A stretch of DNA of 54,824 nt from assembly GCA_964551015.1 (NCBI GenBank), contig CAZKBP010000038.1, positions 1 through 54,824 of the forward strand, read 5' to 3'. Under the pieces are notes generated by a model. It was not told where the DNA came from. It worked only from the letters and a program-made list of their open reading frames with translations, and ran no database searches. Shown one piece after another: positions 34,428 to 42,866 of this stretch (position 1 is its first letter; each line of letters starts with the position of its first letter). A program made the translations under genes and the position numbers. The DNA is from CAZKBP01 sp964551015 (GTDB lineage: Bacteria; Bacteroidota; Bacteroidia; Cytophagales; Microscillaceae).

Positions 34428-35084
34428 TTACCCGTTTACCTTGCGATAATCGGCTAAGAATTTATCTAGACCTGCATCCGTAAGCGGGTGCTTGAGCAAG
34501 CCAGTGATGACGTGAAGTGGGCAGGTGGCTACATCGGCGCCGAGTTCGGCACACTTGACCAAATGCATCGTATGCCTAACCGAAGCGGCTAATACTTCCG
34601 TATCAAATTCATAATTATCATAAATCTGCACGATTTGTTCAACCAATTGTAGACCATCACTGGCAATATCGTCTAGGCGTCCCATAAAGGGAGAAACATA
34701 ATCAGCACCAGCTTTGGCGGCTAGCAAGGCTTGCCCGGGCGAAAATACCAAAGTACAATTGGTGCGTATACCTTGTTCAGAGAAATACTTGAGTGCCTTT
34801 ACTCCCTCTTTGATCATCGGGACTTTGACCACGATGTTATCGTGGATTTCGCTGAGTTCTTCGCCTTCTTTGACGATATTTTCAAAGTCTGTAGCAATCA
34901 CTTCGGCACTTACATCTCCGTCTACGATTTCGCAAATAGTAAGGTAGTGCTTGAAAATTTGGTCTTTTCCTTGGATACCTTCTTTGGCCATCAGGGAAGG
35001 ATTCGTAGTCACGCCATCTAGGACGCCCAAATCTTGCGCTTCTCTGATTTCGTCCAGATTAGCTGTATCGATGAAGAATTTCAT
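34428..35084 (-). CDS. fsa: Transaldolase-like / fructose-6-phosphate aldolase
   Basis: The 218-residue length and the sequence (FFIDTANLDEIREAQDLGVL, then DGVTTNPSLMAKEG) fit the small transaldolase/FSA family. The Schiff-base lysine is K87 in NIVVKVPMIKEG. NCTLVFSPGQALLAAKAGAD follows, then YVSPFMGRLDD and the GADVATCPLHV segment. Members act as transaldolase or as fructose-6-phosphate aldolase, and I cannot decide between the two. The start ATG is at 35084. It heads the minus-strand run toward ftsE. Confidence 0.93.
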   Translation of the reverse strand: MKFFIDTANLDEIREAQDLGVLDGVTTNPSLMAKEGIQGKDQIFKHYLTICEIVDGDVSAEVIATDFENIVKEGEELSEIHDNIVVKVPMIKEGVKALKYFSEQGIRTNCTLVFSPGQALLAAKAGADYVSPFMGRLDDIASDGLQLVEQIVQIYDNYEFDTEVLAASVRHTMHLVKCAELGADVATCPLHVITGLLKHPLTDAGLDKFLADYRKVNG

Positions 35085-35189
35085 AGTCTTTTTTTAGAAA
35101 AGTAAAATGATTGATTTTAGATAAAAGCTGGGGTACTTTGATAAAAAATTTGCAGTAGAGGATGGGGCGGTATTTCCATCATGAGCCAT
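35085..35189. other. Gap between fsa and the SRP RNA gene
   Basis: About 105 bases separate the 3' end of the minus-strand SRP RNA (35190) from the fsa start. No exact TAnnTTTG is seen on the minus strand, so the fsa promoter is not identified. The SRP RNA terminator sits at its upper edge. Confidence 0.4.
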
Positions 35190-35276
35190 AAAAAAAACCA
35201 GTGCAAGCCGCTCAACCACCTACCTTTGCTTCCGTTAAGACCTGGAGGATTCAGTAGGAGCTGGCTTCACCGGCAG
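35190..35276 (-). ncRNA. ffs: Signal recognition particle RNA (small, bacterial type)
   Basis: This ~87-nt RNA is the scaffold of the signal recognition particle that binds Ffh. On the minus strand, the conserved internal loop and apex read CAGG-UCU-UAAC-GGA-AGCA (35244 down to 35227): CAGG and AGCA are the Ffh-contact internal loop, and UAAC is the tetraloop. Below it CCUAC pairs with GUAGG and GCUC with GAGC. The terminal stem CCG-GUGAAGCC pairs with GGCUUGCAC-UGG, with one bulged G. The 3' strand of this stem runs straight into eight U residues (35197-35190), a built-in terminator. A consensus promoter lies just upstream (35310-35280). The exact 5' end is estimated from the promoter and stem. 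Confidence 0.88.
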
Positions 35277-35279
35277 TAG

Positions 35280-35310
35280 CAAAACTATAATTTCTATGGT
35301 GCAATTCAAA
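35280..35310 (-). promoter_or_regulatory. Consensus Bacteroidota promoter of the SRP RNA gene
   Basis: On the minus strand TTTG (35310-35307), a 19-base spacer and TAGTTTTG (35287-35280) match the primary sigma factor consensus TTTG-N19-TAnnTTTG at every fixed position. Transcription would begin about 4-8 bases downstream, right at the SRP RNA terminal stem. Confidence 0.88.
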
Positions 35311-35477
35311 ATTTTACTTCCAGAAAAGCACTGTGATGCAAAATCAAGTCCTTGATCCCTTCCGCTCAGGAGCGTACTTTGCTAACTTCTTGCAAGATTT
35401 TTTCGTTGATATGAGAGGAATCGTACTGATTACACGTTTTTAATAGAAACATCCTCGAATTATATTATTGATTTCTT
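35311..35477. other. Upstream region of the DUF1573 gene
   Basis: About 165 bases without a gene. A near-match TACTTTG (one spacer base short of TAnnTTTG) lies at about 35375. Nothing else is recognised. Confidence 0.35.
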
Positions 35478-35900
35478 ATGAAAAAGTTATTCTTAATTTC
35501 CATCTGTTTTCTTCTCACCAGTAGCCTAGCTTGGGCACAAAGTAATAGTCTTGCTCCTCAGGGCTCTCAGAAAACCAGTGGACCAGTTGCCAAATGGGAT
35601 CGTGAAGCTTATGATTTTGGTGAAATTCCGCAGGGAGTACCTGTCTCTACCACTTTTAAAATCACGAATACAGGCTCTGCGCCTTTGATTATCTCTCAGG
35701 TGAAACCATCTTGTGGCTGTACTACACCTTCTTATACCAAGGAACCCATTATGCCAGGAAAATCTGGAACCGTCAAAGCTCAATACAATGCGGCCAACGC
35801 GGGAGCTTTTAACAAGTCTATTACCGTAACCACGAATAGTGCTGAGAAACCAACTATTTTACTTTACATCAAAGGAACGGTAAAATCTTCTGATCAATAG
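35478..35900 (+). CDS. DUF1573 secreted protein
   Basis: A signal peptide (KKLFLISICFLLTSSLAWAQ) precedes a single Ig-like DUF1573 domain: AYDFGEIPQGVPVSTTFKIT, then NTGSAPLIISQVKPSCGCTT, and VKAQYNAANAGAFNKSITV later. The paired cysteines in SCGCTTP are the family hallmark. Bacteroidota genomes carry many such proteins, probably periplasmic or surface-associated; the function is unknown. The length of 140 residues is typical. It converges with a DUF2723 gene across a shared terminator. Confidence 0.9.
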   Translation: MKKLFLISICFLLTSSLAWAQSNSLAPQGSQKTSGPVAKWDREAYDFGEIPQGVPVSTTFKITNTGSAPLIISQVKPSCGCTTPSYTKEPIMPGKSGTVKAQYNAANAGAFNKSITVTTNSAEKPTILLYIKGTVKSSDQ

Positions 35901-35921
35901 AGAGATCATTTTCAGCTACGC

Positions 35922-35963
35922 ATAGCCAGAGTAACTAAGGATTTGTAAAGCTAATCTGGCTAT
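35922..35963. repeat. Inverted repeat downstream of the DUF1573 gene
   Basis: Perfect 9-base arms ATAGCCAGA (35922-35930) and TCTGGCTAT (35955-35963) are separated by 24 bases. There is no T-run. It may add to termination together with the hairpin at 35992-36023. Confidence 0.45.
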
Positions 35964-35991
35964 TGGCTTGCTGGTATTTGCTAAAAATATC

Positions 35992-36023
35992 AAAAGCCCT
36001 CACCTAAAAAGGCGAGGGCTTTT
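35992..36023. terminator. Bidirectional intrinsic terminator
   Basis: AAAAGCCCTC (35992-36001) pairs with GAGGGCTTTT (36014-36023) around a 12-base loop whose CCT/AGG can extend the stem. A-runs and T-runs flank both sides, so it can end transcription from both convergent genes (35900 plus, 36048 minus). Confidence 0.88.
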
Positions 36024-36047
36024 GTATTGATATCTTCGTTGCTGGTA

Positions 36048-39000
36048 TCAAGAACCAGCGATTTTCGCGTAGTGATTCTCCAGACGAGCTTCATAATCCT
36101 TGGCTTTTTCGGTTTGGCCTTCTTTTTTGAGAATCTGTGTAATTTCTCCTAAGATCGCCATATTGATGCGGATGCGGCTGTCTTGTGCGCTCACTTTCCG
36201 ATCGTCAATGAGATAAGCCAGCATCTCATCGGCTCGGTTGGCCATCTTATCCGCGATATTGAGAGCGCGTTCCTTTTCGTCTACCCTGAAGAGTCCGTCA
36301 ATCAACTGATAAGAATAAGCATCAAAAGGAATCACCTCGTCGGGAGCTTGATCCAGTATAAAATTCAATGCTTTCTTCGCCTCTTCTTTTTTACCCTCCT
36401 TAATCAACTGGTCGGCTAGGCGATAGAAAGAATCTCTCAGATTGAGTACGAATCGTTCATAATTCTCATCATAATAGGTATTTGGATTATCTAACTCGCG
36501 CCAGTAGAAGTTTTCCATCATGTTTTTATACATGATATCTGAATTGACAAAGCCTTCTCGGGCTCCTTCTACCTTAAAAGGCATGAGTCGGAAAGCCAAA
36601 CCCTCTCTTTGCATGAACTCTTTGAGGTTCAAGTAACTAGAATTAGCCAAGGTGGTTGAGAAGTAAATAGGACGCTTCCAATCATTGGTAGCAATCATAT
36701 CCAAGATGATGAGATCATTCTTATAGAGTTCATTGGTTTGTAGATCCCAAGCGATACGCTCACCGATTAAGTTCTCTTTATCTTTAGGAACGAAACCTAA
36801 TTTGAGAATCTCTGCCTTATCGGTTTTTAAAACTAATTTACGGCTAGGAATGATGGTCAAGTCTTCGTCTTCGGAGCCAGGGGTAAAAGCTTTGACCATC
36901 TTATCGCCTTTCTTGACTAAGTTAATGTATCCCTTCAAATCCATCCCTTTCTTAGAGAGATCATCCATCATTTTAGGGGAAAGGTTGGTGTTGATTTTCC
37001 AAGCGGGTGGATACAAAATTTGATCATTCGTACCTTGAATATATTCATCATGCTCAAGAGAAATCGGCAAAGCGTCTGATTCGTAAGCAGGTCGCTTCAT
37101 CTGGTCGATGTACCAGTCGGTTCCTAATAGGCTCAGGTTACACACACGCACATCGGTCCGGAAGCCCTCTACTTCTTGCACATACCATAGTGGGAAAGTA
37201 TCATTATCTCCTCCTGTGAATAAGACGGCGTTGGGGGCACAAGAATTCAATAGATTTTTAGCAGAATCAATGGAATGATAGCGATTAGAACGGTCGTGGT
37301 CGTCCCAACCCGCAGCCGCCATTATTCCGGGTACAACCAAGCAAACCGCCGTGGCTATGATCGGAGATATTCGTGGGTTTTTGATAAAATTCTTTAAGAG
37401 TTCCGCTATGAACATGACCCCAAAGCCAATCCAGATGGCAAAAGCATAATAAGAACCCACGTAAATATAATCCCGCTCACGAGGTTCTACTGGAGGAGAA
37501 TTCAAGTAGAGCACCAGGGCCAAACCTGTTAAGAAGAAGAGCATGGCGGTAATGAAGAAAGTCTGTTGGCTTTTTTGGAAGAGGAAAATGACGCCTAATA
37601 TCCCCAAAAGCAGGGGCAGCATATAAAATTGATTGTAGGCTTTGTTTTCAGCCAATTGGTTAGGTAGTTTGTTTTTACTTTGCACGGGCGTCAAATAAGC
37701 GGAGCCTTCGGCATCTCCAGCTCTGCCCGCAAAATTCCATAAGAAATAACGCCAATACATATGACCAAACTGATAACTAAACAGAAATTTCAAGTTATCA
37801 GCCATCGTGGGTTTGTAATCTGGGGGAATATCTCTGCCCCCGTAGATTTTCTGTATGTACAATTGACGGTGATTATCTTGGCGGCTGTAAATACGAGGCA
37901 GGAGCATTTTGTCCTCATAATCGTAGGCAAAGCGTTCGTTGTAAGGCTCGTAAATACCTTTTTCGTAATTGATCCGATAAAGCTTGCCTTTGCTGATACG
38001 AACAGCACTCCCGTCAGAATTACGCTTGACATCAGAATTAAAAGTAGGCCCATAGACTAAGGGACGATCTCCGTACTGCTCTCTTTTTAGATAAGAAACA
38101 AAACGAATAATATTGCTTGGGTCGTTCTCATTGATGGGTGGATTATAATTGGAACGAATAAGAATCAAAACGTAAGCAGAATAACCAACTAGAATGAAAG
38201 CCAGAGAAAGCAAAGCCGTATTCAAAATCACTTTCTCATTTTTGACAGAATAATAGATTCCATAAACTACTGCTCCAATTACCAATACCGTGATGAAAAT
38301 AATCCCAGCACCAAAGGGCAAGCCAAAGCTATTCACAAAAAGCACCTCAATATTCCCTGCCAGAGTAGGCAAGCCTGGAATAATTCCTTCTAAAATCACG
38401 ATAATAATCGCCCCACTAATAGCCAAAGTAGCCAGCAAACGGAGCGTGAATTTTTGATCTCTTTGGAGTGCTTGGTAGAAAATATATCCGATAATCCCCA
38501 GTATAGCGATGACCACCAAAAAGGTTACCATCCCGAGTGCTTCGTTATTTTCTGGTAAAATCGCCCTAAAGGCAATTAAGCCGATTCCAATGGCAGGAAG
38601 CGTCCAAGGAATAAATGGCTCTTCTTCTCCATCAACTCCTTGGGAAGTATTCTTTTTAGCAGCCGTCTTGCTCGTAGACTGCGTGATAGATTGCTGCGAT
38701 TGGGGAGGAAATTTTTTATAATAAAAGATCAAGGCCAGAGCAGGAATGGTCACCAAGTTGAGCAAGTGAACCCCAATGGAGAGTCCCATCATATAGGCAA
38801 TCAGAATGAGCCATTTGTTGGCTTGGCTTTCGTCTTCAATCAATTCCCACTTGAGCATCGCCCACACCACGAAAGCCGTAAAGAAAGACGACATCGCGTA
38901 AACCTCTGCCTCTACGGCCGAAAACCAGAAAGAATCAGAAAAAGTATACGCCAAGGATCCGACCAATCCAGCACCCAAAAGGGTGATTATTTGGCTATCG

Positions 39001-39401
39001 CTGAGATTTTTGATACTGCGTTCGGGGAAAAGCTTCGCACCAAAGAGCGTAATCGTCCAGAAAAGAAATAAAATGGTAAAAGCACTACAAAGTGCCGAAG
39101 ATACATTAATCCAATAAGCGACCAGCGTAACGTCTCCCGCGGCTAGAAAAGAAAACATCCGACCTACCAGCAGAAAGAAAGGTGCGCCTGGCGGGTGAGG
39201 AACTTGCAGTTTATAAGAACAGGCGATGAACTCTCCACAGTCCCAAAAACTGGCGGTTCGTTCTACGGTCATCAGGTATACGATGAGTGAGATCGCAAAT
39301 ACTGCCCAGCCCCCAATGTTATTTAATAGCTTAAAATTCAGTCCTTGTTTGGATAAAGATGACTTCTGTTTTTCCTCTGTGATGGTTGCTTGTTTAGTCA
39401 T
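36048..39401 (-). CDS. DUF2723 / GT117-like membrane glycosyltransferase, paralog A
   Basis: A 1117-residue multipass protein of the DUF2723 family, related to TMEM260, a GT-C-type protein O-mannosyltransferase in animals. The N-terminal signature is VERTASFWDCGEFIACSYKL, then VPHPPGAPFFLLVGRMFS. In mid-protein come RANYNPPINENDPSN-type and LNSPPVEPRERDYIYVGSYY segments, and FTGGDNDTFPLWYVQEVEG in the large periplasmic part. A C-terminal ~120-residue TPR-like helical tail follows. Compared with paralog B it has an extra segment (residues ~225-335) with a Ser/Gln/Lys/Glu-rich linker and two or more added hydrophobic helices. It probably transfers a sugar from a lipid donor to exported proteins (inference). 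Confidence 0.9.
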   Translation of the reverse strand: MTKQATITEEKQKSSLSKQGLNFKLLNNIGGWAVFAISLIVYLMTVERTASFWDCGEFIACSYKLQVPHPPGAPFFLLVGRMFSFLAAGDVTLVAYWINVSSALCSAFTILFLFWTITLFGAKLFPERSIKNLSDSQIITLLGAGLVGSLAYTFSDSFWFSAVEAEVYAMSSFFTAFVVWAMLKWELIEDESQANKWLILIAYMMGLSIGVHLLNLVTIPALALIFYYKKFPPQSQQSITQSTSKTAAKKNTSQGVDGEEEPFIPWTLPAIGIGLIAFRAILPENNEALGMVTFLVVIAILGIIGYIFYQALQRDQKFTLRLLATLAISGAIIIVILEGIIPGLPTLAGNIEVLFVNSFGLPFGAGIIFITVLVIGAVVYGIYYSVKNEKVILNTALLSLAFILVGYSAYVLILIRSNYNPPINENDPSNIIRFVSYLKREQYGDRPLVYGPTFNSDVKRNSDGSAVRISKGKLYRINYEKGIYEPYNERFAYDYEDKMLLPRIYSRQDNHRQLYIQKIYGGRDIPPDYKPTMADNLKFLFSYQFGHMYWRYFLWNFAGRAGDAEGSAYLTPVQSKNKLPNQLAENKAYNQFYMLPLLLGILGVIFLFQKSQQTFFITAMLFFLTGLALVLYLNSPPVEPRERDYIYVGSYYAFAIWIGFGVMFIAELLKNFIKNPRISPIIATAVCLVVPGIMAAAGWDDHDRSNRYHSIDSAKNLLNSCAPNAVLFTGGDNDTFPLWYVQEVEGFRTDVRVCNLSLLGTDWYIDQMKRPAYESDALPISLEHDEYIQGTNDQILYPPAWKINTNLSPKMMDDLSKKGMDLKGYINLVKKGDKMVKAFTPGSEDEDLTIIPSRKLVLKTDKAEILKLGFVPKDKENLIGERIAWDLQTNELYKNDLIILDMIATNDWKRPIYFSTTLANSSYLNLKEFMQREGLAFRLMPFKVEGAREGFVNSDIMYKNMMENFYWRELDNPNTYYDENYERFVLNLRDSFYRLADQLIKEGKKEEAKKALNFILDQAPDEVIPFDAYSYQLIDGLFRVDEKERALNIADKMANRADEMLAYLIDDRKVSAQDSRIRINMAILGEITQILKKEGQTEKAKDYEARLENHYAKIAGS

Positions 39402-39604
39402 TACGCTTTGTTCAATTTATGAATTGCGAAAATAAAAAATAATGTGCAAAATATATTTCTTTTACTTGATTAGTTGTGGCTTGTCTGTTTTTGGTCAATG
39501 GTCTTTTTTGTAGAAGGAATCACCATTTCTACCAATAAATCTTATCCGAATAAAAAGGCCAAGCATCATAAACACAGAACCTTCCAACCCACCACACCCC
39601 AAAT

Positions 39605-42580
39605 CTAATACACCATTTGGTAGTGCCTCTCCAAAACTTGAGCATAAACTGCTGCCTCGGGTCTTTGGGCACGTTGCATCGTGGTGGTCAATTGACTCAG
39701 AATAGCAAAGTCTGTCTGCATGCCGGTTTTATCTTCGGGATTTTTCCTGATAAAATAAGCCAAATTCTCATCCGCCTGTTGCACTAGCGTATCGGCGATC
39801 TCCAAGGCTTTTTCTTCCTCTTCCAAGCTTAGCAGCAAACCTACCATCGGCGTGCTAAAATAACCATAAGCAATCGTTTCGTGAGGAAAGGCTTTTAAAG
39901 AAAAGTCCATAACCTCTCGCGCTTCCTCCTTTTTTCCTTCTTGATAAAAGGCCTCCGCCAAACGATAGAATTTACCTCTGGCAATTCTTGCGAAACGCTG
40001 ATGAATCGCATCTAAATAGAGATCAGGATTGTCAAAGCCTTCCCAGTTACATTGACGCATCAAAGTATCATACATAATCTCCGTGTTGACGTAGCCACGT
40101 TTTGTCCCTTCCACCCGAAAAGGCATCAAGCGATAAGCCAAACCTTCTAATTGCAAATATTCGGTCAACCCCAAGTAACTATCATCTCCTCCCAAGCCGT
40201 CCGAGAAATAAATAGGCCTTTCCCAATCATTATTAGCAATAATGTCTAGCATAATCAAATGATTTCGGAAGAGGTTGTCCTCTGGAAACTCCCACCGAAG
40301 CTGACCTTGTATCAAATTCTTTTTGTCTGCTGGAATCCAAGCGAGTGCTTTTACTTTTTCTGAATCAAGGGGCAAGACCAGTTTTCGAGTGGGTAAAGTA
40401 TTGAGTTCAACCGTGCCAAAGTCATACTTCAAGCGTGGGTCTTGTTTTTGAATCAGTTGGAGATAAGTTTTGACATTCATCCCTTTTTTTTCCAAGCTAG
40501 AGGCTATTTCGGGGCTAAACTGAGGGTTGCGAGAAGCAGGCACATAGGGAATCTGATCGTTTGTACCTCGGATATAATTTTTATAATCTAGCTGAATGGG
40601 CAAGGCTTCTGACTCATAAGTAGGGCGGGTCATTTGTTTCGCGTACCAATCGGCACTCAAAAGCGTGATATTACAAACTCGCACATCTCTTCGATAACCC
40701 TCTACTTCTTGCGCGTACCAAAGCGGGTAGGTTTCGTTATCACCAGCCACGAAGAGAATAGAGTCAGGGGCGCAGGTACTGAGCAAATTTTTGGCCGTAC
40801 GCACGGCTTGACCACGTCCGGCGCGATTGTGATCGTCCCAACCCTCACTGAGCATCAAACACGGAATCGCTAAGCCCAACAAAGTTGCTAATATGACGTT
40901 GAGTTGGTGATTTTTTGAAAAGCGATTCAGCATTTCTACCAAAAACATCGTTCCCAGGCCCACCCAAATCGCGAAAGCATAGAATGATCCCACGTAGATA
41001 TAATCTCTTTCTCGGGGTTCTACCGGAGGAGAATTGAGATACAAAACCAAGGCCATACCCGTCATAAAAAAGAACAGAGCATTAATCAGCCAGACCTGCT
41101 GACTACGCCGATACTGATAAATCATACCCAGTATGCCTAGTAAAAAAGGCAACATGAAAAACTGATTGTGTGCCTTGTTGCTGGTCATGCTCTTGGGCAA
41201 TTTAGAGGCCAGCGGCGAAAGCCATCCTGCATCCTGCTCATCACCCATTCTACCCGCAAAATTCCACATCAGATAACGTAGGTACATATGGCCTAGTTGA
41301 TATTGGAAAAGAAAGCGTAGATTGTCTTTCATCGTTGGCACCTCGCCTTCTTCGAGGTCTAGAATCTTTCGGTAGCGTTGCGGGTGGTCATCCATACGGC
41401 TATATACCCGAGGAAAAAGCATATTATCATCAAATTGTGCTTCTACTTTCTGGTCGATGACTTCGTATTTGTTCTCACCTTTGCGGTAGATCAATCCAGC
41501 GGGTTCTTGGCCAGTATATTGAGAGGTAAATTTAGGCCCGTAAACCAGTGGTCGGGAAACATACTGCTCCCGATTGAGATAGTAAATAAAAGTATGGACT
41601 TCACTTGGATTATTAAGATTAATGGGCGGATTGTAATTAGCACGAATCAAAATCAAGGCGTAAGAACCATAGCCAATCAAAATGAAAGTCAAGCTTAATA
41701 AGGCCGTATTCAAATAGATTTTCTGATATCGGTGAGAGTAGAGCAAGCTAGCAACCAAAGCACCCACGCAAAGCAGGCCGAAAAAAAATATGCCACTGTA
41801 AAAAGGCAAGCCTAATTGGTTGACAAAGATCACTTCCGTTACCCCCGCCAGCGTAGGCAAACCCGGTATAATACCGTAAAGAATCACCGCTACAATGCCT
41901 GAACCTGCCAAAAATGCCAATATCGTTCCCCACGTGGTTGATTTGGAGGTTTTTTTGTAGTAATAAACCAGTGCTAAGACCGGCAGTGCTACCAGATTCA
42001 AAATATGAACACCAATAGATAAACCCACCAGGTAAGCGATCAAAATCAGCCAACGATTCGCCTGACCAGGTTCTTTGATTCTTTCCCATTTCAAAATGGC
42101 CCAAAATACAAAAGCCGTAAAAAAAGAAGACATCGCGTATACTTCCGCCTCTACGGCTGAAAACCAAAAAGAATCCGAAAAAGCAAAGGCCAAAGACCCC
42201 ACCGCGGCTGCCCCCCACAGCCCCCAGCAATCCGCCCAAGACAATTCATCCTCAGACTTTTGAAGTAATTTCAAACCCAACAAGCTGATCGTCCAAAAAA
42301 GAAAAAGCACCGTAAAAGCACTACAAAGCACGGATACTAGGTTTACCCAATAAGCTACCTGACTGGGATCACTCCAGGCCAAAAGTGAAAACAATCGACC
42401 AATAATTAGAAATAAAGGTGTACCCGGTGGATGCGGAACTTCCAATTTATGAGCACTGGCAATAAATTCACCACAATCCCAAAAACTTGCTGTCCGTTCC
42501 ACGGTGGCTAGATAAATTCCACCCGAAATGAGGCAAACCACCCAGCCTATTAAATTGTTGGTCTTAGTAAAGCTACGCAT
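39605..42580 (-). CDS. DUF2723 / GT117-like membrane glycosyltransferase, paralog B
   Basis: A 991-residue paralog of the preceding protein on the same strand, 203 bases apart. It shares nearly all motifs: VERTASFWDCGEFIASAHKL, VPHPPGTPLFLIIGRLFSLL, LNSPPVEPRERDYIYVGSFY and VAGDNETYPLWYAQEVEGYR, with the same order of membrane helices and the same helical C-terminal tail. It lacks the insertion of paralog A after the YYKK segment. The acidic D-C-G-E near the N-terminus corresponds to the catalytic region expected of GT-C enzymes. Two copies in tandem suggest duplication, perhaps with divergent donor or acceptor use. Transcription order is B then A. Confidence 0.9.
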   Translation of the reverse strand: MRSFTKTNNLIGWVVCLISGGIYLATVERTASFWDCGEFIASAHKLEVPHPPGTPLFLIIGRLFSLLAWSDPSQVAYWVNLVSVLCSAFTVLFLFWTISLLGLKLLQKSEDELSWADCWGLWGAAAVGSLAFAFSDSFWFSAVEAEVYAMSSFFTAFVFWAILKWERIKEPGQANRWLILIAYLVGLSIGVHILNLVALPVLALVYYYKKTSKSTTWGTILAFLAGSGIVAVILYGIIPGLPTLAGVTEVIFVNQLGLPFYSGIFFFGLLCVGALVASLLYSHRYQKIYLNTALLSLTFILIGYGSYALILIRANYNPPINLNNPSEVHTFIYYLNREQYVSRPLVYGPKFTSQYTGQEPAGLIYRKGENKYEVIDQKVEAQFDDNMLFPRVYSRMDDHPQRYRKILDLEEGEVPTMKDNLRFLFQYQLGHMYLRYLMWNFAGRMGDEQDAGWLSPLASKLPKSMTSNKAHNQFFMLPFLLGILGMIYQYRRSQQVWLINALFFFMTGMALVLYLNSPPVEPRERDYIYVGSFYAFAIWVGLGTMFLVEMLNRFSKNHQLNVILATLLGLAIPCLMLSEGWDDHNRAGRGQAVRTAKNLLSTCAPDSILFVAGDNETYPLWYAQEVEGYRRDVRVCNITLLSADWYAKQMTRPTYESEALPIQLDYKNYIRGTNDQIPYVPASRNPQFSPEIASSLEKKGMNVKTYLQLIQKQDPRLKYDFGTVELNTLPTRKLVLPLDSEKVKALAWIPADKKNLIQGQLRWEFPEDNLFRNHLIMLDIIANNDWERPIYFSDGLGGDDSYLGLTEYLQLEGLAYRLMPFRVEGTKRGYVNTEIMYDTLMRQCNWEGFDNPDLYLDAIHQRFARIARGKFYRLAEAFYQEGKKEEAREVMDFSLKAFPHETIAYGYFSTPMVGLLLSLEEEEKALEIADTLVQQADENLAYFIRKNPEDKTGMQTDFAILSQLTTTMQRAQRPEAAVYAQVLERHYQMVY

Positions 42581-42808
42581 GTAATTCTTTTTTAGGTTCT
42601 GATATGTGTAGCACTAAAATAAAACCTGCAAATACATAAATGGCAATCTCTTAACATTTCATAACATTTTTTGGGGATTCTTAAGGATGTGTTTCTCCAA
42701 AGAGAAAGGCACATCTGAAATAATAAAAGATAAAATTGTATTGCTTCCTATGCAGGATTTTTTTACATTGCGAAGGGTAATAGTAATACTATTCCTAGCT
42801 CCTTCAAC

Positions 42809-42816
42809 TATCTTTG
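42809..42816 (+). promoter_or_regulatory. Candidate -7 box (TATCTTTG) for the Kelch/T9SS gene
   Basis: An exact TAnnTTTG 51 bases before the ATG at 42867. No good TTTG is at the -33 position. The rest of the 286-base divergent gap (42581-42866) is AT-rich, with nothing else recognised. Confidence 0.45.
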
Positions 42817-42866
42817 CATACGTAGCTTCATCTTGTGAATAGTATAGATCAGAAAAAGCTTGAAGT

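Noticed and set aside
41748..42239. 163-codon Gly/Phe-rich frame inside paralog B, same strand but another phase
   Set aside because: It lies wholly within a conserved membrane-domain coding region and has no independent signal.
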